From positions 22,065-86,064 of the forward strand of contig JAPOSZ010000013.1 in the NCBI GenBank assembly GCA_026709415.1: 64,000 bases of DNA. Reading direction: 5' to 3'. Positions 1-9,150 of the stretch are shown here, one piece after another. The translations under genes were made by a program, and so were the position numbers. Below the pieces are notes generated by a model. The model had not been told where the DNA came from. It did no database searches and worked only from the letters and a program-made list of their open reading frames with translations. The stretch's first letter is position 1, and each line of letters starts with the position of its first letter. The stretch comes from Flavobacteriaceae bacterium. GTDB lineage: Bacteria; Bacteroidota; Bacteroidia; Flavobacteriales; Flavobacteriaceae.

Positions 1-260
1 GGGGTAAGAACGGAAACCACTTGAATTTTTTGGTCATCGGGTTTTTTGGACTCTTCTTTCACGAAGGTGTCAAAATCAGGATACACTCTGGAACGGTCCA
101 CACCAAATTGTGAAGCATATTGTTGGTTGAGCTCAAAATCAGGATGAAACACCCCACCGGAAATATCGTATCGATCCCACATTTTAGCAGCGACACGATG
201 GAGAATCCCGATAAGCGAGTCCGCCCCACCGCCAATAATGCCAAGTTTAATTTTATTCAC
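1..260 (-). CDS. Gfo/Idh/MocA-family oxidoreductase, N-terminal part (cut by window edge)
   Basis: Only about the first 86 residues are present; the gene runs off the left edge. Reading from a GTG at 258-260 the protein begins VNKIKLGIIGGGADSLIG, a Rossmann dinucleotide-binding start (GxGGGA-type loop) followed by an Ala-rich helix. This is the usual N-terminus of the Gfo/Idh/MocA NAD(P)-dependent sugar oxidoreductases. The GTG overlaps the end of the upstream permease gene by 8 bp, which suggests translational coupling. No ATG start lies close by in this frame. The setting beside a NupG-like permease and a xylose-isomerase-like protein is the common Bacteroidota sugar or inositol catabolic arrangement. 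Substrate cannot be told. Confidence 0.8.
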   Translation of the reverse strand, partial: MNKIKLGIIGGGADSLIGILHRVAAKMWDRYDISGGVFHPDFELNQQYASQFGVDRSRVYPDFDTFVKEESKKPDDQKIQVVSVLT

Positions 261-1494
261 TTTGAGTCGAATATTTTTTAGTTTCTCTAAACAAAAGCAC
301 AAATATGATGAGCACCCCCAAGGCAAAAATGGCCGGTATCAACCAAAATCCAAACCAATCGGTCACCCCACCATCTTGGTATCGCTCGTAGACGATTCCT
401 GCAAATCGAAATCCTAAAAACATGCCCACACCATAAGTGGCTAGAGCAATTAAACCTTGTGCTGAACTTTTATATTCTTTTGGGGCTTTCAGTTCGGTAT
501 ATATTTGACCACTGACAAAAAAGAAGTCGTAACAAATACCGTGTAAAACAATGCCAACAATAAGCATCCATGTTTGCTCTGTAACGCCACCATAGGCGAA
601 CAATAAGTATCGTAGAAACCAAGCCACGATGCCTATGATGAGCGTGTTTTTAATCCCAAATCGCAATAAAAAGAAAGGCAATAAAAGCATGAAAAAAACT
701 TCCGAAACCTGGCCCAAAGTCATCACGCCAGCAGCTCCTGCCATGCCATAGTCATTTAAAAAAGGATTGGCCCAAGCATAATAAAAGGAAAGTGGAATAC
801 AGATGAGAATCGAGGATATAAAAAACAAGAGATACGATTTGCTTTTAAGAATTCTAAATGAATCTAATCCCAATAGTTTCAAAATCGAAACTTTTTTAGT
901 TCGATCAACAAGAGGAGGCGTCTTGGGTAGGGTAAAAGAAAACACCCCTAAGATGACGGATACAATAGCTCCTAGCAAAAAGGTTTTTTCCAAAGTTTTT
1001 TCGGCTTCCCAATTAAACCATGCAATAAAAAGTCCCGCAGCAATCCAACCGATGGTGCCAAGCACTCTGATGGGCGTGAACTCTTTGGTTGGGTTTTTCA
1101 TTTGACGAAATGAAATAGCATTACATAGCGCCATTGTAGGCATATAAAGTATGAGATATGATAGAATGTAGGGATAAAATTGATTGAAACTATGACTGAC
1201 GCTCGCTTGATAGAGTAGAACTGATCCTATCAAGTGAATGACCCCCATCAGTTTTTGAGCCGAAAAATACCGGTCCGCCAAAATACCCACAATAACGGGG
1301 GCTACAATAGCTCCAATGGCTTGGGCTTCATAGGCAATAGCCACTTGGATGCCATCAGCATTAAAGGCATCAACCAAAAAGGTCCCCATGGTAACATACC
1401 AGGTCCCCCAAACAAAAAAATCCAAAAACATCATCAACCCCAATTTGAATTGGACTCCAGTAATGTTCCATCTTGGTGAAAATATTTGTGACAT
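253..1494 (-). CDS. MFS permease, nucleoside:H+ symporter (NupG-like) family
   Basis: A 413-residue, very hydrophobic protein with about 12 predicted membrane helices. It has the 400-420 residue length and the Trp/Phe-rich first helix (FFVWGTWYVTMGTFL) of the NHS/NupG branch of the major facilitator superfamily. Helices 1-6 and 7-12 are separated by a charged cytoplasmic loop near residues 195-215. In Bacteroidota such permeases commonly sit beside Gfo/Idh/MocA oxidoreductases and TIM-barrel isomerases, as here, and probably import a sugar, polyol or nucleoside across the inner membrane. Its 3' end overlaps the next gene by 8 bp and the isomerase gene lies 30 bp upstream, so the three genes look like one minus-strand operon. 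Substrate is unknown. Confidence 0.85.
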   Translation of the reverse strand: MSQIFSPRWNITGVQFKLGLMMFLDFFVWGTWYVTMGTFLVDAFNADGIQVAIAYEAQAIGAIVAPVIVGILADRYFSAQKLMGVIHLIGSVLLYQASVSHSFNQFYPYILSYLILYMPTMALCNAISFRQMKNPTKEFTPIRVLGTIGWIAAGLFIAWFNWEAEKTLEKTFLLGAIVSVILGVFSFTLPKTPPLVDRTKKVSILKLLGLDSFRILKSKSYLLFFISSILICIPLSFYYAWANPFLNDYGMAGAAGVMTLGQVSEVFFMLLLPFFLLRFGIKNTLIIGIVAWFLRYLLFAYGGVTEQTWMLIVGIVLHGICYDFFFVSGQIYTELKAPKEYKSSAQGLIALATYGVGMFLGFRFAGIVYERYQDGGVTDWFGFWLIPAIFALGVLIIFVLLFRETKKYSTQSE

Positions 1495-1524
1495 AATAAA
1501 CTAAAAGGTCATATGATTCAAGAA

Positions 1525-2502
1525 CTATTCGAAATACTTTTTTAAAAGGTTCAATCCAGTAGTGATTCCCTCTTCTTCAGACAACTGATGGCCTTCATAT
1601 TCGATGCCGATGAATCCGGTATAACCAGAGGATTTGACAATTTCTGCCATGCGACCAAAATTGATAAAAGTTTCTTCGCCATTTTCATCAAAATCAAAGC
1701 ACTTGGCACTCACTCCAAACGCTTTGGGCATTAATTGCTCGACTCCCAAGTAAATATCGTAAAGATTACTACATTTTTCCATGCCTCCCCACCCATCATT
1801 ACTGAGACAAAAATTTCCATAATCAGGGAGCGTTCCGCAGTTTTCTCTTTCGGTTCCCTGGATGACTTTCATCAGTTCAACAGCATTGGATGAAATGCCC
1901 CCATGATTTTCGACAATAACGTTGATGTCTTTATCAGCAGCGTAGTCACTCAACGCTATGAGACTTTCTATAGAATTTTGTCTCCACTTTTCGGGATCTT
2001 CTTCCCCATAAAGATTCACTCGTACAGCAGTGCAATTCAATTGATGGGCCGCATCAATCCAAACTTTATGTTTTTCGATGGCTTGTTGTCTTTCCGTTTG
2101 GTCGGATGAAGATAAGTTTCCTTCTCCATCGACCATGATCAACACATTGGTCATGCCATACTTTTCAGCCATGGCATTGCTCTTTTCAACAAATTGTTGG
2201 ATGGCTGCATTTCGATTGATCGTGTCGTGGTAGGCGGGGTACAGATGATTGACATATTCTAGTCCTGAGAATCCTAGTTCATGGGCAATTCGAGCGAATT
2301 CATAAGGGGATGTTTCTCCATCTCGTATTTGTTTGTGTAAAGACCATTGGGCTAGGGAATATTCATAATCCGAAAACTTGCTCAAAGGAGTTTTTTCGAA
2401 ATGTTTCAATGAGGTATTGCCACCGGCACTCATTAAAACAAGCGTCAAGGTGAGCCCCATGAAACAGATCAGTACGGGATTCATTGATTTCATTAATTCC
2501 AA
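1525..2502 (-). CDS. Exported sugar phosphate isomerase/epimerase-like TIM-barrel protein
   Basis: A 325-residue protein of the xylose-isomerase-like TIM-barrel (AP endonuclease 2) family. An N-terminal hydrophobic stretch (ILCFMGLTLTLVLMSAGG region, residues 9-27) looks like a signal peptide without a lipobox, so the enzyme is probably periplasmic. The barrel shows family-typical pieces: GFSGLEYVNHL near residue 95, VRVNLYGEEDPEKW in the middle, VIVENHGG as a metal/substrate strand, CGTLPDYGNFCL, and a C-terminal GFIGIEYEGH. The conserved Glu/Asp/His residues on these strands would bind the divalent metal. It heads the operon with the permease and oxidoreductase. A second Met three codons in is an equally good start. 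The exact isomerised sugar is not deducible. Confidence 0.8.
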   Translation of the reverse strand: MELMKSMNPVLICFMGLTLTLVLMSAGGNTSLKHFEKTPLSKFSDYEYSLAQWSLHKQIRDGETSPYEFARIAHELGFSGLEYVNHLYPAYHDTINRNAAIQQFVEKSNAMAEKYGMTNVLIMVDGEGNLSSSDQTERQQAIEKHKVWIDAAHQLNCTAVRVNLYGEEDPEKWRQNSIESLIALSDYAADKDINVIVENHGGISSNAVELMKVIQGTERENCGTLPDYGNFCLSNDGWGGMEKCSNLYDIYLGVEQLMPKAFGVSAKCFDFDENGEETFINFGRMAEIVKSSGYTGFIGIEYEGHQLSEEEGITTGLNLLKKYFE

Positions 2503-2589
2503 ACATTAAGTAAAATAGGTTTTAAAATTATCATTTTTTGGAAGAACAAATATCTTTGGTTTGTTCGGTGTGGAATAGTCTAGAAACAT

Positions 2590-2597
2590 TATATTTG
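2590..2597 (+). promoter_or_regulatory. Possible Bacteroidota -7 box (TATATTTG)
   Basis: TATATTTG fits the TAnnTTTG -7 element of Bacteroidota housekeeping promoters. It lies about 105 bp before the start of the outer-membrane protein gene. No convincing -33 TTG is found at the normal distance (the nearest, at 2561-2563, is too far), so this is tentative. Confidence 0.3.
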
Positions 2598-2701
2598 GAT
2601 TTGTTCCGTATTATAGTGGAACCTTTTGAATACGCATACGTTAGTAATCCAATACGCACAACAAATAATGGTACAGGGTGGGTGGTGAAATCAATTCAGC
2701 A

Positions 2702-3811
2702 ATGAGAAAGTGCGTTCTGTTGACTTTAATTTTTTCAACAGCCGTGAATTTAATGGCTCAACCAGTAGAAGAGGAACAAGGGGCTACAAACCATTCACCA
2801 ATTTCTTCAATTAGGGTGGATCAAACCAAACCCTCTTCTCAAATTTCAGGCGAGGCTGACAATAGCAAAGTAGCGTTTAATAAAACAGATAGGGATTTCT
2901 TCCAAACAAAAACAAAAGTCAAAATCTATAGAGGAGGGGGATATGTGAGTATGGAAGCAGGATATCATAGAACATCCAAAATCAATACATCAGGAGACAC
3001 ACCACTTGCTCGAGGTAGTATTTGTGATCGATTTTTAAATCCTTTTCCAGATATTAGGCCTTCTTTTTGTGATGATTCTCAGTCCGAAGGCACTTCATGG
3101 ATCAACTCTTTTGATACAACCGGCGGATTTTTTGGTGGGGTGGCTTTTGGTTACCGTTACGATGATGGCGAACTTAAAGGATTAAGGGCAGAAGTGGAAT
3201 ACTTCTATAGAGAATCCGTTTATAATGAAGCACTACCAATCAAAAATAGTAGTGGAGTCACTCAAGCAAAATTGGGTGGTGAAGTTGAGCAAGCTGATGA
3301 TCGAATTGGTAGCGTCACTTCAAGCAATCTTTACGGAAATGTGTATTTTGATTTACACAATAGGGGTTGGTTAACACCATATATTGGTTTGGGCGCAGGA
3401 ATTGGTTTCAACAACGTAGATTATGGATTGTTATGGTTGAGAAACCTCAATCCCAATGAGATTACGTCTGTAGAAGAGTACTTTCCGTTCAATAGGCAGG
3501 ACGATTTAAAAATTGTCCAACAAAATTTAGCTGGAACAGCTAGTTCATTGCAAGATGAGTTTCGTGACGTGTTATTTGGTTTCCAAGTTTTATTAGGGGT
3601 TGATTTTGCACTATCACAAGATGCATCCATAGGCTTCAAATTTCGTCATGTACGTCAAGGGAATTTTGAGAGCCAAGAAACAAAATTGGATCGGTTACGA
3701 AGTCATGAACCGAGTAACAACCCTGATGGAAGTGATCCGCTTCTTTTAACGTTTAAGGCGAACCCCATCGATTTGAGTGGCATCAGCATCAATTTGAAAT
3801 ATTACTTCTGA
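2702..3811 (+). CDS. Outer-membrane beta-barrel protein
   Basis: A 369-residue exported protein. The start at 2702 (MRKCVLLTLIFSTAVNLMAQ) gives a clean signal peptide cleaved after Ala-Gln; an in-frame ATG eight codons earlier is less likely. The mature part begins with a ~65-residue polar linker, then GGGYVSMEAGY, repeated amphipathic strands (GGFFGGVAFGYRYDDGELKGLRAEVEY, TPYIGLGAGIGFNN, FGFQVLLGVDFALSQDASIGFKFRHVRQG) and a C-terminal strand ISINLKYYF ending in Phe, the Omp85/BAM recognition signature. This is the layout of 8-10-strand surface-antigen-type barrels. Cysteines in an extracellular loop (SICDR, SFCDD) may pair. It is a single gene with no operon partner. Function is unknown. Confidence 0.75.
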   Translation: MRKCVLLTLIFSTAVNLMAQPVEEEQGATNHSPISSIRVDQTKPSSQISGEADNSKVAFNKTDRDFFQTKTKVKIYRGGGYVSMEAGYHRTSKINTSGDTPLARGSICDRFLNPFPDIRPSFCDDSQSEGTSWINSFDTTGGFFGGVAFGYRYDDGELKGLRAEVEYFYRESVYNEALPIKNSSGVTQAKLGGEVEQADDRIGSVTSSNLYGNVYFDLHNRGWLTPYIGLGAGIGFNNVDYGLLWLRNLNPNEITSVEEYFPFNRQDDLKIVQQNLAGTASSLQDEFRDVLFGFQVLLGVDFALSQDASIGFKFRHVRQGNFESQETKLDRLRSHEPSNNPDGSDPLLLTFKANPIDLSGISINLKYYF

Positions 3812-4403
3812 AACACAAACCCTTTGAAGAAAGCCTAAGATTTAGCAAAAAAAGTGGGGGGGGGTAGAAATATTACCACACAGAAACTTCATCACCACGA
3901 TGAGGTATCGCTATTTCCTTTTTTTAACGAAGAAACCCTATTGGGGTTATCTCTTTCAGGACTGTTCTCATCTCTGCTTTGGTTCTTGTGTTTTTTGAAA
4001 AGAACGTTTTCAAAGCTTTTTTCTTTATGCTTCTATAGGATTTTCTATAACACCTATAGTGGGGTTACCTTCGCCATCATTACGGAACAGCCCATCTTTC
4101 ATGGAAGAAATGGGGATTTTGTGTCGTCAAGTATCTAATGCTCAAATAACAAGCTCAACTCTTCAAAAATTTCGATCGGATAATCTATTACGTAAAGATT
4201 GATTGGATTTCAATCGAAATAGGAACCATCTTCTAAGAAAATTTGAATGATGTGAATTCAACCGATGGGCTACGGATGCATCATCTTTAAAAAAACATAA
4301 AACAACGTCATTCAACAATGAAATATAAAAATCGAGACACAAGTTTGGTTTATAGATGAAAATCTTATAAATTGGATGCCTCAATGACATTTAAAACATC
4401 GAG
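3812..4403. other. Intergenic region with a nine-G tract
   Basis: Nearly 600 bp with no supportable gene. The notable element is an uninterrupted G9 run at 3856-3864 just after the barrel-protein gene. The one plus-strand open frame here (3854-4138) begins at the G run, has no family resemblance and no exported or folded look, and is not accepted. No clear terminator hairpin was found. Confidence 0.5.
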
Positions 4404-6113
4404 ATGACAAATATGTATGATGCTATTGTCGTGGGAACTGGAATCAGTGGAGGATGGGCGGCAAAAGAACTCTGTGAAAAAGGCTTGAAAACACTCGTAT
4501 TAGAACGTGGTCCCATGATGAGACATCCTGGAGATTACAAAACGGCCAATATGGACGATTGGGACTTTCCTTATCGCGATAGTATCACCAATAAGATTCG
4601 AGAACGGCAGCCGAAACAAAGCCGCACCGGTTACGTTTCGAGTGAATCGTCATCGTATTTATTTGTTGATGACATCGAACATCCATACAACGAAGTGCAG
4701 CAGTTTGATTGGATTCGAGGGTATCATGTGGGCGGACGATCCATCATGTGGGGAAGACAAAGTTACCGTCTCAGTCCCATGGACTTTGAAGCCAATGCAA
4801 AAGATGGCATTGCTGTTGACTGGCCCATCAGATATTCTGATATAGAACCTTGGTACGATTATGTTGAACAATATGTTGGTATCAGTGGTCAATCGTTGGG
4901 ATTACCCCAGCTTCCGGATAGCCAATTTCTTAAACCAATGGAATTAAACTGCATTGAAAAGCAAGTTCAAGAGAGTTTAAACTCTCAATTTGATGACGGT
5001 CGTTTATTGACTATTGGAAGAGTGGCACATATTACAGAAGGGACCAAGCCTGGATTAGGAAGAGTCACCTGTCAATATCGAAATCGTTGTCGTCGAGGGT
5101 GTCCTTTTGGTGCTTATTTCAGCAGTAATTCATCAACATTGCCTGCTGCCGAAAATACAGGCAAGATGACATTGATGCCCAATTCGATTGTGCACGAAAT
5201 TCTTTATGATCCTAAGACTCAAAAAGCAACTGGTGTACGAGTCATCGATAATAATAACCCCGAAAATTCGACTTCAGTAGAGTACAAAGCCAAAGTCATT
5301 TTTCTGTGTGCTTCAACCGTGGCTTCAACATCCATCATGTTGCAATCAAAGTCCAGCAGATACCCCAACGGGATTGGAAACGATTCGGACCAATTGGGTC
5401 GAAATTTAATGGATCATCATTTCAGAGTGGGTGGAGCAGGCCGTTTTGAAGAGCATCTAGATAAATATTATGTTGGGCGCCGCCCCAATGGAATTTATAT
5501 TCCTCGATTCAGAAATTTAGGAGGCAACACCAATCACAAAGACTTTATTCGAGGCTATGGATATCAAGGAGGTGCCAGTCGAGGCAGTAGTTGGGTATTT
5601 CAAGTCAAAGAGATGGGCACTTATGGTCCAGAGTTTAAAAACAGTTTACTCAAACCAGGCCCATGGAATTTTGGCATTACTGGATTTGGGGAAATATTAC
5701 CGTATGAAGACAACAGAATGTACTTGGATTATGATCAACTCGACAAATGGGGATTACCAACCGTTACATTTGATGCATCCATCAAGGAAAATGAACTCAA
5801 TATGCGCAAAGACATGAAACAGCAAGCCATCGAAATGATTGATGCTGCCGGAGGTAAAAATGTTATAGGGTTTGAAGATTCATACGCTATTGGTTTGGGA
5901 ATCCATGAAATGGGAACGGCTCGAATGGGAAGAAACCCTCAAACCTCGGTACTCAACGGAAACAATCAGGTTCATGGTGTTGAGAACCTTTATGTCACCG
6001 ATGGGGCATGCATGACCTCGGGGGGATGTCAAAACCCCTCATTGACCTATATGGCTCTAACGGCACGAGCAGCCAACCACGCTGTTGAAGAACTCAAAAA
6101 AAGGAATTTATAA
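4404..6113 (+). CDS. GMC-family FAD oxidoreductase (sugar/polyol dehydrogenase type)
   Basis: A 569-residue flavoprotein of the glucose-methanol-choline oxidoreductase family, in the branch that includes the catalytic subunits of membrane gluconate/sugar dehydrogenases. The FAD-binding Rossmann motif is at residues 8-20 (VVGTGISGGWAAK), followed by the adenosine-binding acid in LVLERGP. A Cys-rich segment (CQYRNRCRRGCPFGAYF, about residue 225) is typical of this subgroup. The C-terminal substrate domain has GLGIHEMGTARMG with the conserved His, and a final FAD segment (NLYVTDGACMTSGGCQNPSLTYM) with an Asn active-site residue. A second Met at codon 4 is an alternative start. The next gene encodes the matching small subunit 23 bp downstream, so it is probably exported as a complex with it and passes electrons to a c-type cytochrome. 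Confidence 0.9.
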   Translation: MTNMYDAIVVGTGISGGWAAKELCEKGLKTLVLERGPMMRHPGDYKTANMDDWDFPYRDSITNKIRERQPKQSRTGYVSSESSSYLFVDDIEHPYNEVQQFDWIRGYHVGGRSIMWGRQSYRLSPMDFEANAKDGIAVDWPIRYSDIEPWYDYVEQYVGISGQSLGLPQLPDSQFLKPMELNCIEKQVQESLNSQFDDGRLLTIGRVAHITEGTKPGLGRVTCQYRNRCRRGCPFGAYFSSNSSTLPAAENTGKMTLMPNSIVHEILYDPKTQKATGVRVIDNNNPENSTSVEYKAKVIFLCASTVASTSIMLQSKSSRYPNGIGNDSDQLGRNLMDHHFRVGGAGRFEEHLDKYYVGRRPNGIYIPRFRNLGGNTNHKDFIRGYGYQGGASRGSSWVFQVKEMGTYGPEFKNSLLKPGPWNFGITGFGEILPYEDNRMYLDYDQLDKWGLPTVTFDASIKENELNMRKDMKQQAIEMIDAAGGKNVIGFEDSYAIGLGIHEMGTARMGRNPQTSVLNGNNQVHGVENLYVTDGACMTSGGCQNPSLTYMALTARAANHAVEELKKRNL

Positions 6114-6136
6114 TCGGCAATACGAGAAAAAGGACC

Positions 6137-6757
6137 ATGAAAAGAAGACAAGCTTTAAAAAACATTGGACTGGGCTTTGGCACCATTGCCTTATCACCAG
6201 CCGTGACCACATTATTTCAGACCTGTCAAAAAGCACCTAGTTATACCCCAATGACGTTTTTAGAGGGAAAATTTGAAATAATAGCAGAGTTAATGGAGTT
6301 AATGATTCCAGAATCTAGTGTGCCATCTGATTTGGGCATCTCTAGTGACATCAAAACCATCCCTGGGGCCAAAGAATTGAAGTTGCCAGAATTTGTTGAT
6401 GCGTACGTACATGCCGTATTACCTCAAGAAGAATTGGAACTGGTTTTAGAGGCTTTCGATGCGTTTCTCAAACTGTCGTTAAGTGATTCGTCTAAAGAAA
6501 CGATTTCAGAGTTAACAATCGAAGATTTAGATGCTCAATTATCCAAGCTTTTATTGCCCGAAGACACGCCAACACCGTTGCAAGAGATGGAACCTGCTAA
6601 AGCGTTTGCTCATCAATTACGTTCTATATCGGTTGAAGCTTTTAAAGCCAATGAATTTATCGGTGAACAGATATTAGCTTATGATCCCATCCCAGGGAAA
6701 CAAGTGGGCTGTCTTGATTTAAAAGAAGCCACTGGAGGTCGCATATGGTCAATTTAG
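6137..6757 (+). CDS. Gluconate 2-dehydrogenase subunit 3 family protein (Tat-exported partner of the GMC enzyme)
   Basis: A 206-residue protein starting MKRRQALKNIGLGFGTIALSP, a twin-arginine signal with RR at residues 3-4, a hydrophobic core and no strong peptidase site. The rest is the helical gluconate_2-dh3 domain (EIIAELMELMIPESSVPSDLGI..., AKAFAHQLRSISVEAFKANEFIGEQIL... and the closing GRIWSI). Proteins of this family carry the co-factored GMC subunit through the Tat pathway in a piggyback manner. It lies 23 bp after the GMC gene and overlaps, tail to tail, the opposite cytochrome c gene by 9 bp. Substrate of the complex is unknown, but in Bacteroidota these pairs often oxidise disaccharides or polyols. 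Confidence 0.88.
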   Translation: MKRRQALKNIGLGFGTIALSPAVTTLFQTCQKAPSYTPMTFLEGKFEIIAELMELMIPESSVPSDLGISSDIKTIPGAKELKLPEFVDAYVHAVLPQEELELVLEAFDAFLKLSLSDSSKETISELTIEDLDAQLSKLLLPEDTPTPLQEMEPAKAFAHQLRSISVEAFKANEFIGEQILAYDPIPGKQVGCLDLKEATGGRIWSI

Positions 6758-7270
6758 AGTGCGCATATATTCTACAATGGCTCGAGCTTGCTCTTCATTA
6801 AGTCCTTGATCGAGCATTGGAATATTATTGTGCTTTTCTAAAAGAGCCATCGCAATAGGATCTTCAGCCAACATTTGAGTTGGATTTAAGAGGAGATTCA
6901 TCACCCATTCAGGACTTCTTCTTTCATACACGCCAGTAACATCCGGTCCGATGAGTTTTCTACCGGGTATGTGGCATGCAGTGCAATAGGTGCTAAACAA
7001 ACTTTCCCCTTGTTGGGATAGTTCTTCATCAATTTTTCTACCTAATCGAACGCGCTTGATTGGACCGATTCCTTTATTATCCATATCAATAGGGATGGTT
7101 TCTTCAATCTCCAAGTTAGAGGATGGATTACTGGGTTGATTTGGAGCTGATTCAGTTTCTACTGAAGTCGAGTGAATATCTTTATATTCAAAAGAATCCG
7201 AATCGTTCTTAGCCCCTGTTTTACACCCAGCAATGAATAGGCCTAAATAAAGAATTGAAAATAGTCTCAT
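6749..7270 (-). CDS. Lipoprotein mono-haem cytochrome c
   Basis: A 173-residue lipoprotein: signal peptide MRLFSILYLGLFIAGC with lipobox Cys16, a Ser/Glu/Asn-rich tether to about residue 70, then a class I cytochrome c domain with one haem site CTACH (Cys96, Cys99, His100). The sixth-ligand Met is most likely in PMLDQGLNEEQ or PTQMLAED. The final helix (EEQARAIVEYMRTL) is typical. It converges on and overlaps the Gdh subunit 3 gene by 9 bp. The context suggests it is the electron acceptor of the GMC dehydrogenase, although it is transcribed separately; that link is inference. Confidence 0.85.
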   Translation of the reverse strand: MRLFSILYLGLFIAGCKTGAKNDSDSFEYKDIHSTSVETESAPNQPSNPSSNLEIEETIPIDMDNKGIGPIKRVRLGRKIDEELSQQGESLFSTYCTACHIPGRKLIGPDVTGVYERRSPEWVMNLLLNPTQMLAEDPIAMALLEKHNNIPMLDQGLNEEQARAIVEYMRTLN

Positions 7271-7727
7271 ATGTTTTTTCAGAAACAGGTTAAAAATATA
7301 GAAATTCTAGAATACAAATTTTGGAATAGATAACGAGAACCCTTCAAACTTTCCTTTCGGAGTTATGTGAGCGAGGCGTTCCTCATTATTCTGGAGCCCT
7401 AACAATCGAAATTAACTTAGGTCAATATTTGTCTTCGCTGTTACCTATGATTTTGGGAATCGTAAAGAAGAGTGCCCGTAAGGAACAAACAATGGCCTTC
7501 TTTTGTAGATAAAAATCTTCGAGATCATACTAATTTGCGTTTTAAATTACTTTTTAAAATCAGGACATAATCTATGTGTTTCATAATACATTCCCTTGAT
7601 TGAACGACAATGAGGGTAAAACCAAGTACCTAATAATACAGAGCGCAAATTGGTATCAGATCTTTATAGACAATGTGTCATCAGCATGATGTAGAGACGA
7701 TGTACTATTCTTTCATAACTTTACGAT
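7271..7727. other. Intergenic region, nothing recognised
   Basis: About 457 bp between the cytochrome and the AAA ATPase gene. No open frame with family resemblance, RNA gene, repeat or strong hairpin was seen. The distal ~200 bp must hold the promoter of the ATPase gene, but no clear -33/-7 pair could be picked out. Confidence 0.4.
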
Positions 7728-8846
7728 ATGAATCATTTTAAAAATCTTCATTCTTATGATATTGTTTCCGATCGTGGATTTGCCAAATACTTTCATGGAA
7801 GAGAAGAGATCATCAAGGATTTCAATAATGTCTTAGGGGATTTTGCAACAAGTAATAAGGGAACTACATTTTTGATACAAGGAGCCCCCGGCGTTGGAAA
7901 AACAGCTTTATTATTTAAGTTTAGAGAAATTGCGAAAAAAAAAGGATGGAAAGTGGTCAACATTAAAGCCAATGCTCTGTGGAATAGAGAATCGCTAAAC
8001 AAGTATATTGGTGTAGAAAAACCCATTCAAATTGACAAAACATCGGCAAAAGCTGGAATGGGCCCGGTAGCTATTGCAGCGAACATAAAATTTTCTAAAA
8101 AATCAATTGTTGAAATCCTAAAAACAGGGAAACAGCCATTATTATTAACGCTAGATGAAGCTCAGACCTTAGGGACTGAAAACTATCCACCAGCAACATC
8201 ACGTGGTGAAGTGATCGAGGTTTTAGATTCTATTCATAATGGAGAGTTAGAACGAGCTCTTGTGTTTGTTGTCAGCGGTTTGGGAATCACTAGAAAAAAT
8301 TTCAAATCTTTTGGTATTTCACGATTCAATTCAAGATGTTTTCATAGCCTCAGTTTTTTAGAAAAAAAAGCAGAAAGGGATATCATCAATGACTGGCTAA
8401 AAAAAGAAGGAGATGCGAAAGGAGATCCCACTCTATGGATTGATACCATCGCAAATGAGACCCATCAATGGGCACATCATGTTATGTCATATGTGAATGC
8501 TGCTATCAATCTATTGAAGAAAAACGACGGTCATATGACTTCGAAATTGCTTAAAAAAGTATTGATTGCGGGACGTCAAGACCGGTATGACTATTATGAA
8601 AGCCGAGTGGCTGATTTTGATAGGGACGAACGTCAATCGATTGTAAAAGCCTTTGTTGATGATACGAGTTCGGAGGGCCTCACTCGAAGAGACATTGTTT
8701 TCTTTTTAGAAAAAGTTTTTGATAAAAAGGAAGCTGTTGACTTATTTGATAAAGCTTTGCTCTATGGTGTGATTAGCCTAGAAGGCGATGCTTATAAAAT
8801 TCCGATTCCATCGATGAAAAGATGGTTGCTATCCAAGTATTCATAA
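7728..8846 (+). CDS. Orphan AAA-type ATPase (ORC/Cdc6- or STAND-like)
   Basis: A 372-residue protein with a P-loop ATPase domain. Walker A is GAPGVGKT at residues 52-59 and Walker B is LLLTLDEAQ ending near residue 146. A sensor-1-like region follows (FVVSGLGITRKNF) with an Arg-containing stretch (SRFNSRCFHSLSFLEK). The C-terminal ~90 residues (SSEGLTRRDIVFFLEKVFDKKEAVDLFDKALLYGVISLEGDAYKI) look like a winged helix. The motif HGREEIIKDFNNVL ahead of Walker A is the usual lead-in of the archaeal-ATPase/ORC-like clade. Flanks are empty, so there is no partner to indicate a role. It could be a DNA-binding AAA protein left by a mobile element or a defence-type regulator. The gene ends 29 bp before a C8 tract. 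Confidence 0.7.
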   Translation: MNHFKNLHSYDIVSDRGFAKYFHGREEIIKDFNNVLGDFATSNKGTTFLIQGAPGVGKTALLFKFREIAKKKGWKVVNIKANALWNRESLNKYIGVEKPIQIDKTSAKAGMGPVAIAANIKFSKKSIVEILKTGKQPLLLTLDEAQTLGTENYPPATSRGEVIEVLDSIHNGELERALVFVVSGLGITRKNFKSFGISRFNSRCFHSLSFLEKKAERDIINDWLKKEGDAKGDPTLWIDTIANETHQWAHHVMSYVNAAINLLKKNDGHMTSKLLKKVLIAGRQDRYDYYESRVADFDRDERQSIVKAFVDDTSSEGLTRRDIVFFLEKVFDKKEAVDLFDKALLYGVISLEGDAYKIPIPSMKRWLLSKYS

Positions 8847-9122
8847 ACTCAAAGAAAACTATCTCACTCCAATGCCCCCCCCAAAGACTAAAATCTATAG
8901 AATCCATTAGTAAAAGGGGAAAAGAGTCAAAGACAAATATCAGTGGATCATGCGCACGGGTGATATCGGGCTTCTAGTGATTATATGTTAGGATTTTACC
9001 TTTTCTAATCAATGGTTGTTTCTTTCTTAGTCCATGGAGATACTAGCTAAGCAATTTTATTAGAGGAAATGGTTGTTTAACGAAACCTTTTGTTATCGCA
9101 AAAAAAGATTCAAAACCCTTAA
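8847..9122. other. Intergenic region with C8 tract
   Basis: No gene. A run of eight C occupies 8875-8882 shortly after the ATPase gene; such runs are rare in this AT-rich sequence. The rest leads into the HmuY promoter region. Confidence 0.4.
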
Positions 9123-9137
9123 TTAGAATGATTCTAA
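9123..9137 (+). promoter_or_regulatory. Fur-family operator (7-1-7 palindrome)
   Basis: TTAGAATGATTCTAA is a perfect 7-1-7 palindrome. Its spacing and the inner AAT-N-ATT match the Fur/PerR/Zur family box format. It ends 5 bp before a TAnnTTTG -7 box and so would block RNA polymerase when bound. The gene controlled encodes a HmuY-like haem-binding lipoprotein, which makes iron-responsive Fur the most likely ligand. Binding itself is inferred. Confidence 0.65.
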
Positions 9138-9142
9138 ATAAC

Positions 9143-9150
9143 TATATTTG
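9143..9150 (+). promoter_or_regulatory. -7 promoter box of the HmuY gene (TATATTTG)
   Basis: TATATTTG matches the Bacteroidota TAnnTTTG element, 30 bp before the ATG, giving a short leader. The -33 region would fall on the Fur-like palindrome, and no clear TTTG is present there. This fits a promoter depending on its -7 box and repressed by the overlapping operator. Confidence 0.5.

Noticed and set aside
3854..4138. 94-codon plus-strand frame
   Set aside because: Starts in the G9 run, has no signal or domain, no ribosome-binding site, and amino acid content typical of noncoding AT-rich DNA.
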